NCBI GenBank assembly: GCA_022826965.1
Contig: JAJDTU010000001.1
Coordinates: 186,001 to 250,000 of the forward strand
Length of the DNA stretch: 64,000 bases
DNA from: Dehalococcoidia bacterium
GTDB lineage: Bacteria > Chloroflexota > Dehalococcoidia > Bin125
Reading direction: 5' to 3'
Shown here: positions 16,181-25,054 of the stretch, piece by piece
How positions within the stretch are numbered: position 1 is the first letter of the stretch
Layout of the letters: each line of letters begins with the position of its first letter
Notes under the pieces: generated by a model
Databases searched by the model: none
What the model saw: the letters and a program-made list of their open reading frames with translations, nothing else
Told to the model about the DNA's origin: nothing
Program-made: the position numbers and the translations under genes

Positions 16181-17675
16181 CCCTTCGAGATCGCTCGCTC
16201 AAGCCGACCTCAAGAATCTCGCCGAATTGCGTCGTCGCCGCGATCAGTTCTTCGCTCCGAATCCGACCGGGGACGAGCGGGCGCACAGCCGTGGTCTGCT
16301 GACCGCGAACGAGCGGATCGAGCTGCTGCTCGATCCGGGCAGCCAGTGGGCGTTTGGCTACGGCCTGGGTCCGACACCGCTGCAACTGGGCTTTGGCGAA
16401 ATCCACGGCCGGCCGGTGCTCTACAAGGCGCACGACACCTCGGGCGGCGTCGGCGCTTACAACCTGCGCTCGCGAGTCAACATGCGCGCCGTGGGACACA
16501 TCGTCGACAAGGCCGCGCTGCCGATGTTCTACCTCTTCCAGGGCGCGGGTGGACAGATCGAGGACCACGTCATGTCGTCGGGCTTCTCCGCCGTTGGCGG
16601 ACAAAATGTCGGCGCACGATCCAGCGTGCCTCGTCGCGGCGGCGTGTTCACCGCGATCCTGGGTAACTCGTTCGCTCCCTGGGCGGCGTCGGTGGCCGAT
16701 TTCTCGGTGATGACGCCGCGGGCCACAGCGACCTTCGTCAGCCCGTTCATCATCGAGTTCGCCACGGGCAAGCGGCCCGACCTCTACGAGATGGGCGGCG
16801 TCGACGTCCACACCAAATTGACCGGCCAGATCTGCCGCCGCGCGGAAGATGAGGCGGAGGCAATGGAGACGCTGCGGACCTGCTTCTCCTATCTGCCCGG
16901 TCACGCGTTTGAGTCCGCCCCGCGGATCATGACTGGCGATCCACGGGACCGCTGCGACGACGAATTGCAGTCGCTGGTGCCCAAGTATCCGAATCGACCC
17001 TACGAGGTTCGCAAGATTATCGAGCGGGTCGTCGACCGGGACAGCTTCTTCGAGTGGCAGCCCGAGTTCGGCATGAACATGGTGACCGGTTTCGCTCGGC
17101 TCGACGGTCGCACGGTTGCGATCATGGCCAATCAGCCGAAGGTGCGCGGCGGCGCGATCGACATGAATGCGCTGTTCAAAGCACGCCGGATCGTCAAGAC
17201 GGCACGCACGTTCTCGTTACCGCTCCTCTCCTTCTGCGATACGCCCGGGATCATGACGACGCAGGAGGAAGAGCACAAGGGTCTGCTGACGGAAACCACG
17301 GTGTACATCTCGGAGAAGATGGAGTCCGAGGTCCCGACCGTCTGCGTGACGTTGGGCAAGGGCATCGGCATGGGCTACTTCATCATGGGCGGCAGCGATC
17401 CGGAGGCGATCACGCTGTCCTGGCCAACGACGCAGATCGCTTATCTCGGGCCTGAGGGCGGCGCTGCGGTCGTGCACCGCAAGAAGCTGGCCGCGGTTGA
17501 AGAGCCGGACGATCATCGTCTGATGCTGGATGAACTGGCCGAGCCGTTCCGCCGCAACATGAACCCCTGGCGCGGGGCGCAAATGGCGACGATCGACAAC
17601 ATCATCGATCCCGCCGAGACACGCCCTCGCGTGATCCAGGCCTTCGAAGCGTTGGGAAGAGGAGGGCGCAAATGA
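16167..17675 (+). CDS. acyl-CoA carboxylase carboxyltransferase subunit
   Basis: Carboxyltransferase of 502 residues, of the propionyl-CoA carboxylase beta/methylmalonyl-CoA decarboxylase alpha type with N- and C-terminal crotonase-like halves. Landmarks: RVNMRAVGHIVDKAALP, MFYLFQGAGGQIEDHV, GGVFTAILGNSFAPW, FSVMTPRATATFVSP, PYEVRKIIERVVDRDSFFE, MANQPKVRGGAIDMNALFKA and a C-terminal PWRGAQMATIDNIIDPAET. It starts at GTG inside the ThuA-like gene end and overlaps the next carboxyltransferase by ATGA. No biotin carboxylase or biotin carrier gene is adjacent. Confidence 0.85.
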   Translation: MSTASPSRSLAQADLKNLAELRRRRDQFFAPNPTGDERAHSRGLLTANERIELLLDPGSQWAFGYGLGPTPLQLGFGEIHGRPVLYKAHDTSGGVGAYNLRSRVNMRAVGHIVDKAALPMFYLFQGAGGQIEDHVMSSGFSAVGGQNVGARSSVPRRGGVFTAILGNSFAPWAASVADFSVMTPRATATFVSPFIIEFATGKRPDLYEMGGVDVHTKLTGQICRRAEDEAEAMETLRTCFSYLPGHAFESAPRIMTGDPRDRCDDELQSLVPKYPNRPYEVRKIIERVVDRDSFFEWQPEFGMNMVTGFARLDGRTVAIMANQPKVRGGAIDMNALFKARRIVKTARTFSLPLLSFCDTPGIMTTQEEEHKGLLTETTVYISEKMESEVPTVCVTLGKGIGMGYFIMGGSDPEAITLSWPTTQIAYLGPEGGAAVVHRKKLAAVEEPDDHRLMLDELAEPFRRNMNPWRGAQMATIDNIIDPAETRPRVIQAFEALGRGGRK

Positions 17676-19105
17676 CGACTCGACGCCAGCGGCACGTCAG
17701 CCCGGAGAAGAATCGGACGATGGCCGAACGCCTCCAGCGCGTCGACGAGGAACGCTCCCACATCGACGCGTTCGACCGCGACCGGGAGTTGCAACCAGGA
17801 CAACTGAGTCCGCGCGCTCGGATCGCTGCGCTGGTGGATGATGACTCGTTTCTCGAGATTGGCGCGTTCGCCAAGAGTCAGCATCTCGATGCCGCCTCAG
17901 AGACGCCGGCCGACGGCGTCATCGTGGGATACGCCGAGATCGGCGGCCGGCGGGCGGCTGTGATTGCGGAAGACCCGGTCGCGCTCGCCGCGACCGATGC
18001 CCAGGTCGGCAAGAACAAGCGCAATCGGATCATCTCCAACGCGATCTATCGCCGCCTGCCGATCGTCTATCTGGCCGACGGCTCGTCAGGGGAGCCGCCC
18101 GAATTCGACATGCATGGCGGTAAGCTTCTGAGCCGGGTTGCCGAACAGTTGCCCGCCCGAGACATCGCCGAACGCGAAGCGCCCATGATCACCGTTGCCT
18201 GCGGTTTCTGCGCGGGTCAGAATGGCTCCCTGGCCGTGCGATCCGACCTGCTGGTGGCCACACCATACGCACGCTTTGGTGCAACAAGCGGATCACCTGG
18301 TGCCGTCGCCGATGTAGTGATTGAGAGCGACGCCGACGCCATCGCCGCTGGCCGGCGCTTCCTGAGCGGTCTGCCCGAGGCTCTGGACTCACCACTCGAG
18401 CCGCTGACCCATACTCCCGCCGGACCGTCGAACATCCTCCTGGACGAACACATGGATGCCTCTCTGGAGGAACAGTTCGAGTCAATCTTCGACGGTGAAG
18501 GCTCGGTGCTGTTGAGCGACCCTGACGCGAGTTGCGTTGTCGGGCTTGGCCGCATCGAGGGGATTCCCGTCAGCTTTGCGCTGACGGGCGGAGAATCGCG
18601 CACGGCGCTGACGACCGCGGACATGAAGCGGATCGCCAAGGCCGCCTCCTGGAGCGCCGACTACCAGATCCCGTTCATCTCGACCCAGGACACGCTTGGC
18701 TACCACACGGCGGATGCCTCCACAGCGGAGTTCATGTTCGCCGCCGCGCGGGCCGTCGAGTCGCTGCGCGCCTCGCATGCCGCCAAGATCACGATCATCA
18801 CCGGCTGGGGCTATGCGTTGGGCGACTTCGCCCTCGGAGGCATGGGCACCGGCTTCGATTTCATGTGGTGCTGGCCGTCAGCCCGGCTCGCAATGACCGA
18901 GAGTCCCGGCTACCTCGCCCGCGACCCCGAGTCGCCGCCCTCGGAGGGTCCCTGGGAGGCGGCCGACCTGGGCCTCGTCTCAGAGATGATCACCCCGGCC
19001 GAGACGCGCTCGTGGGTTGCGCGCGCCCTACAGTTGCTCGGTCCCGGGCGAGCGTTGCCGGCCGCCCACTACGACCGAGGCCAGCAGATCCACGACATGA
19101 CCTAG
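17672..19105 (+). CDS. acyl-CoA carboxylase carboxyltransferase subunit, second copy
   Basis: 477 residues, homologous to the preceding protein and with both crotonase halves. Visible segments: LSPRARIAALVDDDSFLEIG, ADGVIVGYAEIGGRRAAVIA, NRIISNAIYRRLPIVYLADG, RFGATSGSPGAVAD, TLGYHTADASTAEF and the C-terminal DLGLVSEMITPAETRSWV. The ATG overlaps the stop of the first carboxyltransferase, so equimolar production and a hetero-oligomeric enzyme are plausible. The carboxyl donor would have to come from a biotin carrier encoded elsewhere. Acyl-CoA substrate unknown. Confidence 0.8.
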   Translation: MTTRRQRHVSPEKNRTMAERLQRVDEERSHIDAFDRDRELQPGQLSPRARIAALVDDDSFLEIGAFAKSQHLDAASETPADGVIVGYAEIGGRRAAVIAEDPVALAATDAQVGKNKRNRIISNAIYRRLPIVYLADGSSGEPPEFDMHGGKLLSRVAEQLPARDIAEREAPMITVACGFCAGQNGSLAVRSDLLVATPYARFGATSGSPGAVADVVIESDADAIAAGRRFLSGLPEALDSPLEPLTHTPAGPSNILLDEHMDASLEEQFESIFDGEGSVLLSDPDASCVVGLGRIEGIPVSFALTGGESRTALTTADMKRIAKAASWSADYQIPFISTQDTLGYHTADASTAEFMFAAARAVESLRASHAAKITIITGWGYALGDFALGGMGTGFDFMWCWPSARLAMTESPGYLARDPESPPSEGPWEAADLGLVSEMITPAETRSWVARALQLLGPGRALPAAHYDRGQQIHDMT

Positions 19106-19163
19106 CCGACAGCGTTCAGCGCTGCCCTCGACAGCCAGCCGACTCATATGCAAGGAACAGATC

Positions 19164-19988
19164 ATGACCTACACCGCTATCGAGTTTGAGACCGACGGTC
19201 CGATCGCCACGATCACAATGGACCGACCGGAGAAGCGCAATGCGCTCAATCATGCGTTGCTTGATGATCTGTTGCACTCGCTCAATGTGGTTGCCGAAGA
19301 TGACTCGCTGAAGGTCGCGATCTTGCGAGCGAACGGCCCGGCCTTCAGCGCCGGGTACGACATCGACGGCAGCCCTTACATCAATACGCCCGACGGCGAC
19401 TCCGAGTGGAACATCGTCAACGGGCACAAGCACCAGCGGATCATGCGCGGGATCTACGAGGCGATCTGGGACAACCCGAAGGTGATCATCGCCCAGATTC
19501 AGGGCCACGCCATCGCCGGCGGGATGTATATCTCGATGCTCTGCGACCTCGTGGTCGCCGCCGACGAAGCGATCATCGGCGAGCCCTTCATGCGTATGGG
19601 CGGGGCCAGCTCGATCCCGTTCTGGAGCTACCTCGTCGGCCCCCGCCGCGCCAACGACATGCTCTTCACCGGCCGTGTGCTCTCGGGCAAGGAAGCCGAG
19701 GAGTGGGGGCTGGTCACGCGCAGCGTGCCCGACTCGGAGCTGGACGAGACTGTCCTGGCGATGGCGCAGAGCGTTGCTGAAGCTCCTCTGGCCAGCCTGC
19801 TGACGAAGAAGGAGATGTGGCACACCCAGGCCGACATGCTCGGCTGGGGCGCGCAGTTCCGTTACACGACCAGTCTCAACTCGTGGCTCCGGATGGCGCC
19901 GCCACCGCCCGACAGCGCGGGCAGCATGCGCGATTTCATGAACGAGCGCAAGGCTCAACAGGAGCGTGGCGAGGCGACCGACTACTAG
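19164..19988 (+). CDS. enoyl-CoA hydratase/isomerase family protein
   Basis: Crotonase-fold protein of 274 residues. N-terminal TITMDRPEKRNALNHALLDDLL, the first oxyanion-hole segment PAFSAGYDIDG and the second, QGHAIAGGMYISMLCDLVVAA, are clear; the acidic position at the third helix is GEPFMRMGGASSIPFW. It follows the two carboxyltransferases by 58 bp on the same strand and probably takes part in the same CoA-thioester pathway. The stop codon overlaps the convergent amidase stop by 4 bp (shared CTAG). Exact substrate unknown. Confidence 0.88.
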   Translation: MTYTAIEFETDGPIATITMDRPEKRNALNHALLDDLLHSLNVVAEDDSLKVAILRANGPAFSAGYDIDGSPYINTPDGDSEWNIVNGHKHQRIMRGIYEAIWDNPKVIIAQIQGHAIAGGMYISMLCDLVVAADEAIIGEPFMRMGGASSIPFWSYLVGPRRANDMLFTGRVLSGKEAEEWGLVTRSVPDSELDETVLAMAQSVAEAPLASLLTKKEMWHTQADMLGWGAQFRYTTSLNSWLRMAPPPPDSAGSMRDFMNERKAQQERGEATDY

Positions 19989-21382
19989 AGCTCCGGGTTG
20001 CGCATGAAGTCGGTCGCCCGCTCGTAGGCGTAGCCGGCTCGGCACAGCGCTTGCTCACTGCCCAACGGACCCACGAGCTGCAGCGCGATCGGCAGACCCT
20101 GTTCACTCCAGCCGTTGGGCAGGGTCAGCGTCGGCGCGCGGTTCATGTCCCACGGGGCCGTGTACTGCAGACGCGACCACTGGAACTCGCCCGGTGTGTC
20201 GTCGTACATCATGTCCTCGGTCACTTGGTGCGGCAGCGTGCCCTGGGCCGAACAGGCCAGCATGTCGATATCGGCGAAGACCCGCGCCAGCCGACCCCGA
20301 AGCTCCTCGCGCCGGATGCAGGCGTCGGCGTAGTCGGTCGCGCTGACGGACGATCCCAGCTCGAGCCACGCGCCGAACCAGTTCCCGTAGTCGTCGGCCC
20401 GCTTGGGATAGTTGTCCAGATGCGCATGCAGGGCCTCGACCGAGCAGAGCGTCGGCCAGTCCGCCATGTATGGCTCGAAAACGGGGAGCTCGACCTCCAC
20501 GATCTCGGCTCCCAGTGAGGCCAGCGTCTCGACCGAAGCAGCGACCGCCTCCGCAATCGGCGGGATCACCTCTTCGGTCGCATAGCGCTCGTCGTAGCCG
20601 ATCCGCATACCTGCGACGCCGGCGTCGATCCCGTCCAGCATCGCCGGCGAGGGCTCGGGCAGAGTGGTCGGATCGTTCGGGTCGTCGCCGGCGATCACCT
20701 CGAGCGTGACTGCGCAGTCCCAGGTCGAGCGGCACATTGGTCCGACGTGGTCGAGCGACTGCGCCAGGTCGAGCACGCCGTAGCGGCTCACCCGACCCCA
20801 GGTCGGCTTGAGACCGACGATGCCGCATGACGCGGATGGTCCACGGATCGAGCCGCCGGTGTCGCTACCTAACGACGCGTAACAGAGACCAGCCGCCGTG
20901 GCCACGCCTGAACCGCTGGACGAGACACCAGTCCATCGCCCGGCGTCCCAGGGATTGACCGGTACCTGACGGGCGCGGTTGTATCCGGCCATTGCACCCT
21001 CAGTCAGGTTGAGCTTGCCCAGCATCACGGCGCCGGCGTCCTTGAAACGGGCCACGACGGTGGAATCGAACTCGGGAACGAAATCCTCCAGCACTTTCGT
21101 CCCGCCCATGGTCCGCACACCGGTCGTGTAGCACAGGTCCTTGACTGCGATCGGAATCCCGTGCAGCGGACCGCGATAGTTGCCGGCGGCGATTTCGTCC
21201 GCAGCCTGTTGGGCTTCGGCCAGTGCCGAATCGGCCATCACCGTGGCATAGCTCTTGAGTCGGCCGTCGTGCGCTTCGATTCGGTCAAGCTGGGCCTGAG
21301 TCAAATCGACTGGTGATAGCTCCCCCGAGGCGATCCGTGGGGCGAGTTCTTCGATCGTGGCGTAGGCGAGGTCATCGGTCAT
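19985..21382 (-). CDS. amidase (amidase signature family)
   Basis: 465-residue amidase-signature hydrolase. The catalytic Ser-cisSer-Lys triad is visible: Lys in IPIAVKDLCYTTGVRT (about residue 80), and the serine-rich loop TGVSSSGSGVATAAGLCY followed by LGSDTGGSIRGPSASCGIVG holding the two serines. GLKPTWGRVSRYG and the C-terminal LTLPNGWSEQGLPIALQLVGP complete the family pattern. GatA-type subunits share this fold, but there is no gatB or gatC nearby, so a catabolic amidase is the better call. It is 45 bp upstream of nothing on its own strand except the EthD gene behind it, which may be co-transcribed. Confidence 0.9.
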   Translation of the reverse strand: MTDDLAYATIEELAPRIASGELSPVDLTQAQLDRIEAHDGRLKSYATVMADSALAEAQQAADEIAAGNYRGPLHGIPIAVKDLCYTTGVRTMGGTKVLEDFVPEFDSTVVARFKDAGAVMLGKLNLTEGAMAGYNRARQVPVNPWDAGRWTGVSSSGSGVATAAGLCYASLGSDTGGSIRGPSASCGIVGLKPTWGRVSRYGVLDLAQSLDHVGPMCRSTWDCAVTLEVIAGDDPNDPTTLPEPSPAMLDGIDAGVAGMRIGYDERYATEEVIPPIAEAVAASVETLASLGAEIVEVELPVFEPYMADWPTLCSVEALHAHLDNYPKRADDYGNWFGAWLELGSSVSATDYADACIRREELRGRLARVFADIDMLACSAQGTLPHQVTEDMMYDDTPGEFQWSRLQYTAPWDMNRAPTLTLPNGWSEQGLPIALQLVGPLGSEQALCRAGYAYERATDFMRNPEL

Positions 21383-21427
21383 CGGTCGTCTCCGTCCAGC
21401 TCGGGGGCCGCGACTGGGTTCAGGCGC

Positions 21428-22174
21428 TCACGGAATGCCAATCAACTCAGTGTCAGCGCCGAACCAGATGGTCTCGGAGATGTCGACCAGTGGTCCGAAG
21501 GCGTCCGGTTTGATCGTCTCGCCGTAGCGAGCCCAGCCGGACGGGTCGCGGAAGTAGAGCTCCGCCATGCCTGCGTAGGGCTCGTCGTAAGGGTCGATGC
21601 TGTGGCTGACCACGTAGCGCAACCCGCCGACCTGGTGCATCGTCTGCTCGACGTTCGGTGCGTGGTCCTCCAGCCAAACGTGGAAGAACTCGTCCCAGTC
21701 GACGCCTTCCTGGGCCTTGACCAGGAATGTGACTTTGAACAGGTTGCTACGAGTCGTCGGGAAGGGCTCGTTCAGTGTCAGCGGTACAACCGGCAGATCC
21801 TCGGCGCCGTCGATGATGACGTGCTCGGTGGTCGCCCAGGGGACGAAGGGTTCTACCTTCTGATCGAAGGTGTCCCGCGGCTCGGTGAACATTGGGCCAT
21901 CAGGCTTGCGCAGCGGCTTGTCGAACCAGAGTTGGGCCATGCCGTCATAGGTTGGCCGAGGTTCGTGCTCGCCGCCCTCGCCGTTGAACAGCGTGACCAG
22001 GTACTTCCGAGCCGGACGGCGGCCGGCCGCTTTGGCGGCCTCTTGCGCCTCGAGCACTCCGGGCATGTGGTTCTTGTACCAGTGCGCGATCATCTCGTCG
22101 CGCGAGGCGTCTTCGCGACGGCGGATCATGAACATCATCTTCGCCCCCGGAGTCGTCGTGATGGCGTCGGTCAT
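21428..22174 (-). CDS. EthD domain-containing protein, tandem repeat
   Basis: 248 residues containing two dimeric alpha/beta-barrel EthD-like modules. The first (residues about 12-110) has KMMFMIRRREDASRDEMIAHWYKNHMPGV; the second (about 140-245) has FKVTFLVKAQEGVDWDEFFHVWLEDHAPNV. The FHxxWxxxHAP pattern is the EthD hallmark. EthD proteins are small accessory factors in ether and other degradation pathways, with unclear chemistry. It sits upstream of the amidase on the same strand, gap 45 bp, and divergent from the aminotransferase. Confidence 0.75.
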   Translation of the reverse strand: MTDAITTTPGAKMMFMIRRREDASRDEMIAHWYKNHMPGVLEAQEAAKAAGRRPARKYLVTLFNGEGGEHEPRPTYDGMAQLWFDKPLRKPDGPMFTEPRDTFDQKVEPFVPWATTEHVIIDGAEDLPVVPLTLNEPFPTTRSNLFKVTFLVKAQEGVDWDEFFHVWLEDHAPNVEQTMHQVGGLRYVVSHSIDPYDEPYAGMAELYFRDPSGWARYGETIKPDAFGPLVDISETIWFGADTELIGIP

Positions 22175-22268
22175 GAGGGGTTCCTCCCGCTTCGAACTGG
22201 CATCGAGTCTTGGCGGAGTCTAGGCGTCGCAGGTTGCAACCGTGGGGCGCAGCACAGACAATCGGCAC

Positions 22269-23552
22269 ATGACAACTCCTACGACTCAAGACCTGCTCAA
22301 GCGCCGGGAGCGGCTGCTGGGTGCAGGCATCGCAACCTTCTACGAGGACCCGGTGCACATCGTCCGCGGCGAGGGTGTCTGGCTCTACGACGCCGACGGC
22401 CGGCGCTATCTCGACCTCTACAACAACGTGCCTTGTGTCGGTCACGCGCATCCGCACGTGGTCGAGGCGATGCAGCGTCAGTCGGAGACGCTCAACGTCC
22501 ACTCGCGCTACCTGCACGAGGGCATCCTCGACTACGCCGAGCACCTCACCTCCGTGCACGCCGATCACCTGACCACCGCCGTGTTCGCCTGCAGCGGCAC
22601 CGAGGCGAACGAGATCGCCTTGCTGATGGCTCGCGCCGCGACCGGCGGCCGCGGACTGATCTACACGCAGGCCGCCTACCACGGCAACTCGACCGAAGTG
22701 CGCAAACTCTCGCGCCTGCGCGGCGACGACGAGCCGGAGTTCCGCTCGATTCCGGTGCCGCAGCGCTATCGGCCGATCGAGGAAGGGCTCGAAGACGAAG
22801 CGCTGACGCAGGCCTATCTCGGTTGTCTGCAGGCTGAAATCGATGCCTTCGCCGAGGACGGCGTTCCCTTTGCAGGCATGATGGTCTGCTCGATCCTGGC
22901 TAATGAGGGTCTGCCGGACATTCCGCCGGGCTTCATGCCTCGGGCCGCGGAGATGGTCCGTGAGGCTGGTGGCCTGTTCATCTGCGACGAGGTGCAGGCC
23001 GGTTTCGCCCGCTCGGGCAACTGGTGGGGCTACGAGACGACCGGCGTCACACCCGACATCGTCGGCATGGGCAAGCCGATGGGCAACGGACTGCCGCTCT
23101 CCGGCGTCGTGGCGTCGCGAGAACTGGTCGAGAACTTCCGCGACAAGACCCGCTACTTCAACACCTTCGCCTCAAGCCCCCTGCAGGCGGCCGTGGGCAA
23201 GGCGGTACTCGAAGTAATCGAAGGCGAAAGCCTGGTCGAGAGCGTGGCCGACGTCGGGCGCTACCTGATCGACAACCTGCGCACGCTGCAAGAAGGCTGC
23301 GAGCCGATGTCGGATGTGCGCGGCCACGGCCTCTTCATCGGCATGGAGTGGGTAAAGGATCGCGAGAGCAAGGAACCCGATCAGGCCGGAGCCGCGGTCA
23401 TTGTCAATCGCCTGCGCCAAGCGGGCTTTCTGATGGGCCAGGCCGGCGAGCACGGAAATGTGCTCAAGGTGCGGCCGCCGCTGGTGCTCAAGCGCGAACA
23501 GGCCGATCTGTTCCTGGAAGCGTTCGAGGCCGCCATCGCCGAGCCTGTCTAA
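22269..23552 (+). CDS. class III aminotransferase (PLP-dependent)
   Basis: 427 residues of the acetylornithine/4-aminobutyrate/alanine-glyoxylate aminotransferase fold. The PLP pocket is seen in CSGTEANEIALLMARAATGG, FICDEVQAGFARSG (Asp contacting the pyridine N) and MGKPMGNGLPLSGVV (Schiff-base Lys). ATG at 22269 is preferred to an upstream in-frame start. It lies 7 bp before a hydroxylysine-kinase-like phosphotransferase. In eukaryotes and many bacteria the same two activities are paired or fused, with the aminotransferase-fold partner acting as a phospho-lyase, so a phosphoamine lyase is a real alternative. Confidence 0.85.
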   Translation: MTTPTTQDLLKRRERLLGAGIATFYEDPVHIVRGEGVWLYDADGRRYLDLYNNVPCVGHAHPHVVEAMQRQSETLNVHSRYLHEGILDYAEHLTSVHADHLTTAVFACSGTEANEIALLMARAATGGRGLIYTQAAYHGNSTEVRKLSRLRGDDEPEFRSIPVPQRYRPIEEGLEDEALTQAYLGCLQAEIDAFAEDGVPFAGMMVCSILANEGLPDIPPGFMPRAAEMVREAGGLFICDEVQAGFARSGNWWGYETTGVTPDIVGMGKPMGNGLPLSGVVASRELVENFRDKTRYFNTFASSPLQAAVGKAVLEVIEGESLVESVADVGRYLIDNLRTLQEGCEPMSDVRGHGLFIGMEWVKDRESKEPDQAGAAVIVNRLRQAGFLMGQAGEHGNVLKVRPPLVLKREQADLFLEAFEAAIAEPV

Positions 23553-23559
23553 CGATCCG

Positions 23560-24561
23560 ATGCCCGAGCCGACGAATCTGAGCGACGCTGATCTGACTGT
23601 GATCGCCGAGCGGTCACTGCCAGCCTGGGGACTGAAGCCGGACGCGATGGAGTTGGTCTCGCGTAGCGAGAACACCGTCTTCCGGCTCGACATGCCCAAT
23701 CGACGGCGCTACGCGCTGCGGATCCACCGTCCCGGCTATCACACGCTCCCGGAGCTCGAGTCGGAGCTCCTCTGGACGCAGGCGCTCAACGATGCGGGGA
23801 TTCGGGTGCCGGTCGGCGTGCGGACCTTAAGCGGTCCCGGCTACGTCACGATCCCGACGCCCGAAGGTGATTCGAGCCGCGCCGTCGGCCTGGTCAACTG
23901 GCTCGAGGGGGAGTTGTTGAGCTCGGTGATGGAAGGCGAACCGGGTGATACGACGACCGTGGAGCACTTTCGCCAAATCGGGCGAGTCCTGGCCGCGATG
24001 AACAACCAGGCGAGCGCCTGGACGCCGCCATCTGAGTTCACGCGGCACGCCTTTGATGTCCCGGGCTACGTCGGCGAGGCGCCATTCTGGGGACGATTCT
24101 GGGACATTCCTCCGCTCACTGCGGCGCAACGCGATCTACTCTCCGGCGTGCGTGAGAACATCCGTCAAGTGCTCAGCGAATACGGCAAGGATCGCGGCAC
24201 ATACTCGATGATCCATGCAGATCTGCACGCCCACAACATCCTGCTCGATCCGTCGGGCAACCTCCAGGCGTTCGACTTCGACGACGCCGGTTTCGGCTGG
24301 CACCAGTACGACCTGGCGGTCGTCCTCTTCGGCCTGGAGGACCAGCCCTACTTCGACGCGATCACCGATGCCCTCGTGGACGGCTATCGCTCGATTCGAC
24401 CCTTCAGCGACGAGGCGCTGTCCCTGCTGCCGTTGTTTCTTCTGATCCGTCGGCTAGTCGTGATCAGCTGGCAGTGGGATCGGCCCGAATTGGGTCGCCG
24501 CAAAGGGCTCGAGGCGTACATTGCGGACGCCTGCGACCGGGCCGACGCATTCTCCTTCTAG
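23560..24561 (+). CDS. phosphotransferase (APH/hydroxylysine kinase-like)
   Basis: 333-residue aminoglycoside phosphotransferase-fold small-molecule kinase. N-terminal nucleotide-binding lobe: ENTVFRLDMPNRRRYALRIHRPGYH (Lys replaced by Arg/His-rich segment). Catalytic loop: MIHADLHAHNILLD (HxDxxxxN), followed by the metal-binding AFDFDDAGFGWHQYD. The pair with the class III aminotransferase, only 7 bp upstream, resembles hydroxylysine kinase with 5-phosphohydroxylysine phospho-lyase, or ethanolamine-phosphate lyase systems. The ATG at 23560 avoids a long overlap into the upstream gene. The substrate is probably a hydroxylated amine. Confidence 0.8.
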   Translation: MPEPTNLSDADLTVIAERSLPAWGLKPDAMELVSRSENTVFRLDMPNRRRYALRIHRPGYHTLPELESELLWTQALNDAGIRVPVGVRTLSGPGYVTIPTPEGDSSRAVGLVNWLEGELLSSVMEGEPGDTTTVEHFRQIGRVLAAMNNQASAWTPPSEFTRHAFDVPGYVGEAPFWGRFWDIPPLTAAQRDLLSGVRENIRQVLSEYGKDRGTYSMIHADLHAHNILLDPSGNLQAFDFDDAGFGWHQYDLAVVLFGLEDQPYFDAITDALVDGYRSIRPFSDEALSLLPLFLLIRRLVVISWQWDRPELGRRKGLEAYIADACDRADAFSF

Positions 24562-24583
24562 GCGACCGAAGACAGCGCGCCGC

Positions 24584-24612
24584 TTGACATCGGCCTAGGG
24601 TCCAGATACTTT
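24584..24612 (+). promoter_or_regulatory. sigma-70-type promoter of the arsR-SRPBCC operon
   Basis: TTGACA at 24584-24589 and TACTTT at 24607-24612 are separated by exactly 17 bp. This is the best housekeeping-type promoter in the window and lies 35-63 bp before the regulator start codon. The -10 element touches the inverted repeat described next, so repressor binding would block the polymerase. Confidence 0.75.
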
Positions 24613-24638
24613 ACCAACAGGTTAGATAACCGATTGGT
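24613..24638 (+). promoter_or_regulatory. inverted-repeat operator, probable ArsR-family autoregulatory site
   Basis: A 26-bp imperfect palindrome with half-site ACCAA-NN-GGTTA and 20 of 26 positions symmetric. It begins directly after the -10 hexamer and ends 8 bp before the GTG start. Operators overlapping the transcription start are typical of ArsR-family repressors, and the next gene encodes one. Binding itself is inferred. Confidence 0.65.
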
Positions 24639-24646
24639 GAAATTAA

Positions 24647-25054
24647 GTGCCGACCACCACTCTGTCCCGCGATCCGCTCAGCGCTACCTTCGCGGCGTTG
24701 GCCGACCCGACCCGCCGGTCCATACTGACGACCCTCGCCGATGGTGAGGCGTCGGTGACTGCACTGGCCGAGCCATTCGACATGACCCTGCCGGCGGTCT
24801 CCAAGCACCTCAAGGTGCTTGAGCGCGCCGGCCTGATTGAACGCAGCAGTCGTGCTCAGTGGCGGCCCTGCCGGCTCTCGCCCGAACCGCTCAAGGACGT
24901 GTCCGACTGGGTCGAGCGCTATCGCGAATTCTGGGAACCACGACTCGATCGTCTCGACGAATACCTCAGTGATCTGCAGGGCAACGTTGCCGACGATCGG
25001 GAGCGTGAGCGCGCACAGTCAAACGAGCGAGAGGAACAGGAGCCCCCGCGATGA
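24647..25054 (+). CDS. ArsR-family transcriptional regulator
   Basis: 135-residue winged-helix repressor: FAALADPTRRSILTTLADGEASVTALAEPFDMTLPAVSKHLKVLERAGLIERS is a textbook ArsR HTH. The N-terminal CVC metal site of metal sensors is absent, and the partner downstream is an SRPBCC (AHSA1-like) protein, a combination common in the non-metal subgroup. The C-terminal tail is long and charged (RERERAQSNEREEQEPPR). GTG start at 24647 is set by the promoter position; the stop overlaps the next ATG (ATGA). Probably autoregulated through the adjacent palindrome. Confidence 0.9.
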   Translation: MPTTTLSRDPLSATFAALADPTRRSILTTLADGEASVTALAEPFDMTLPAVSKHLKVLERAGLIERSSRAQWRPCRLSPEPLKDVSDWVERYREFWEPRLDRLDEYLSDLQGNVADDRERERAQSNEREEQEPPR

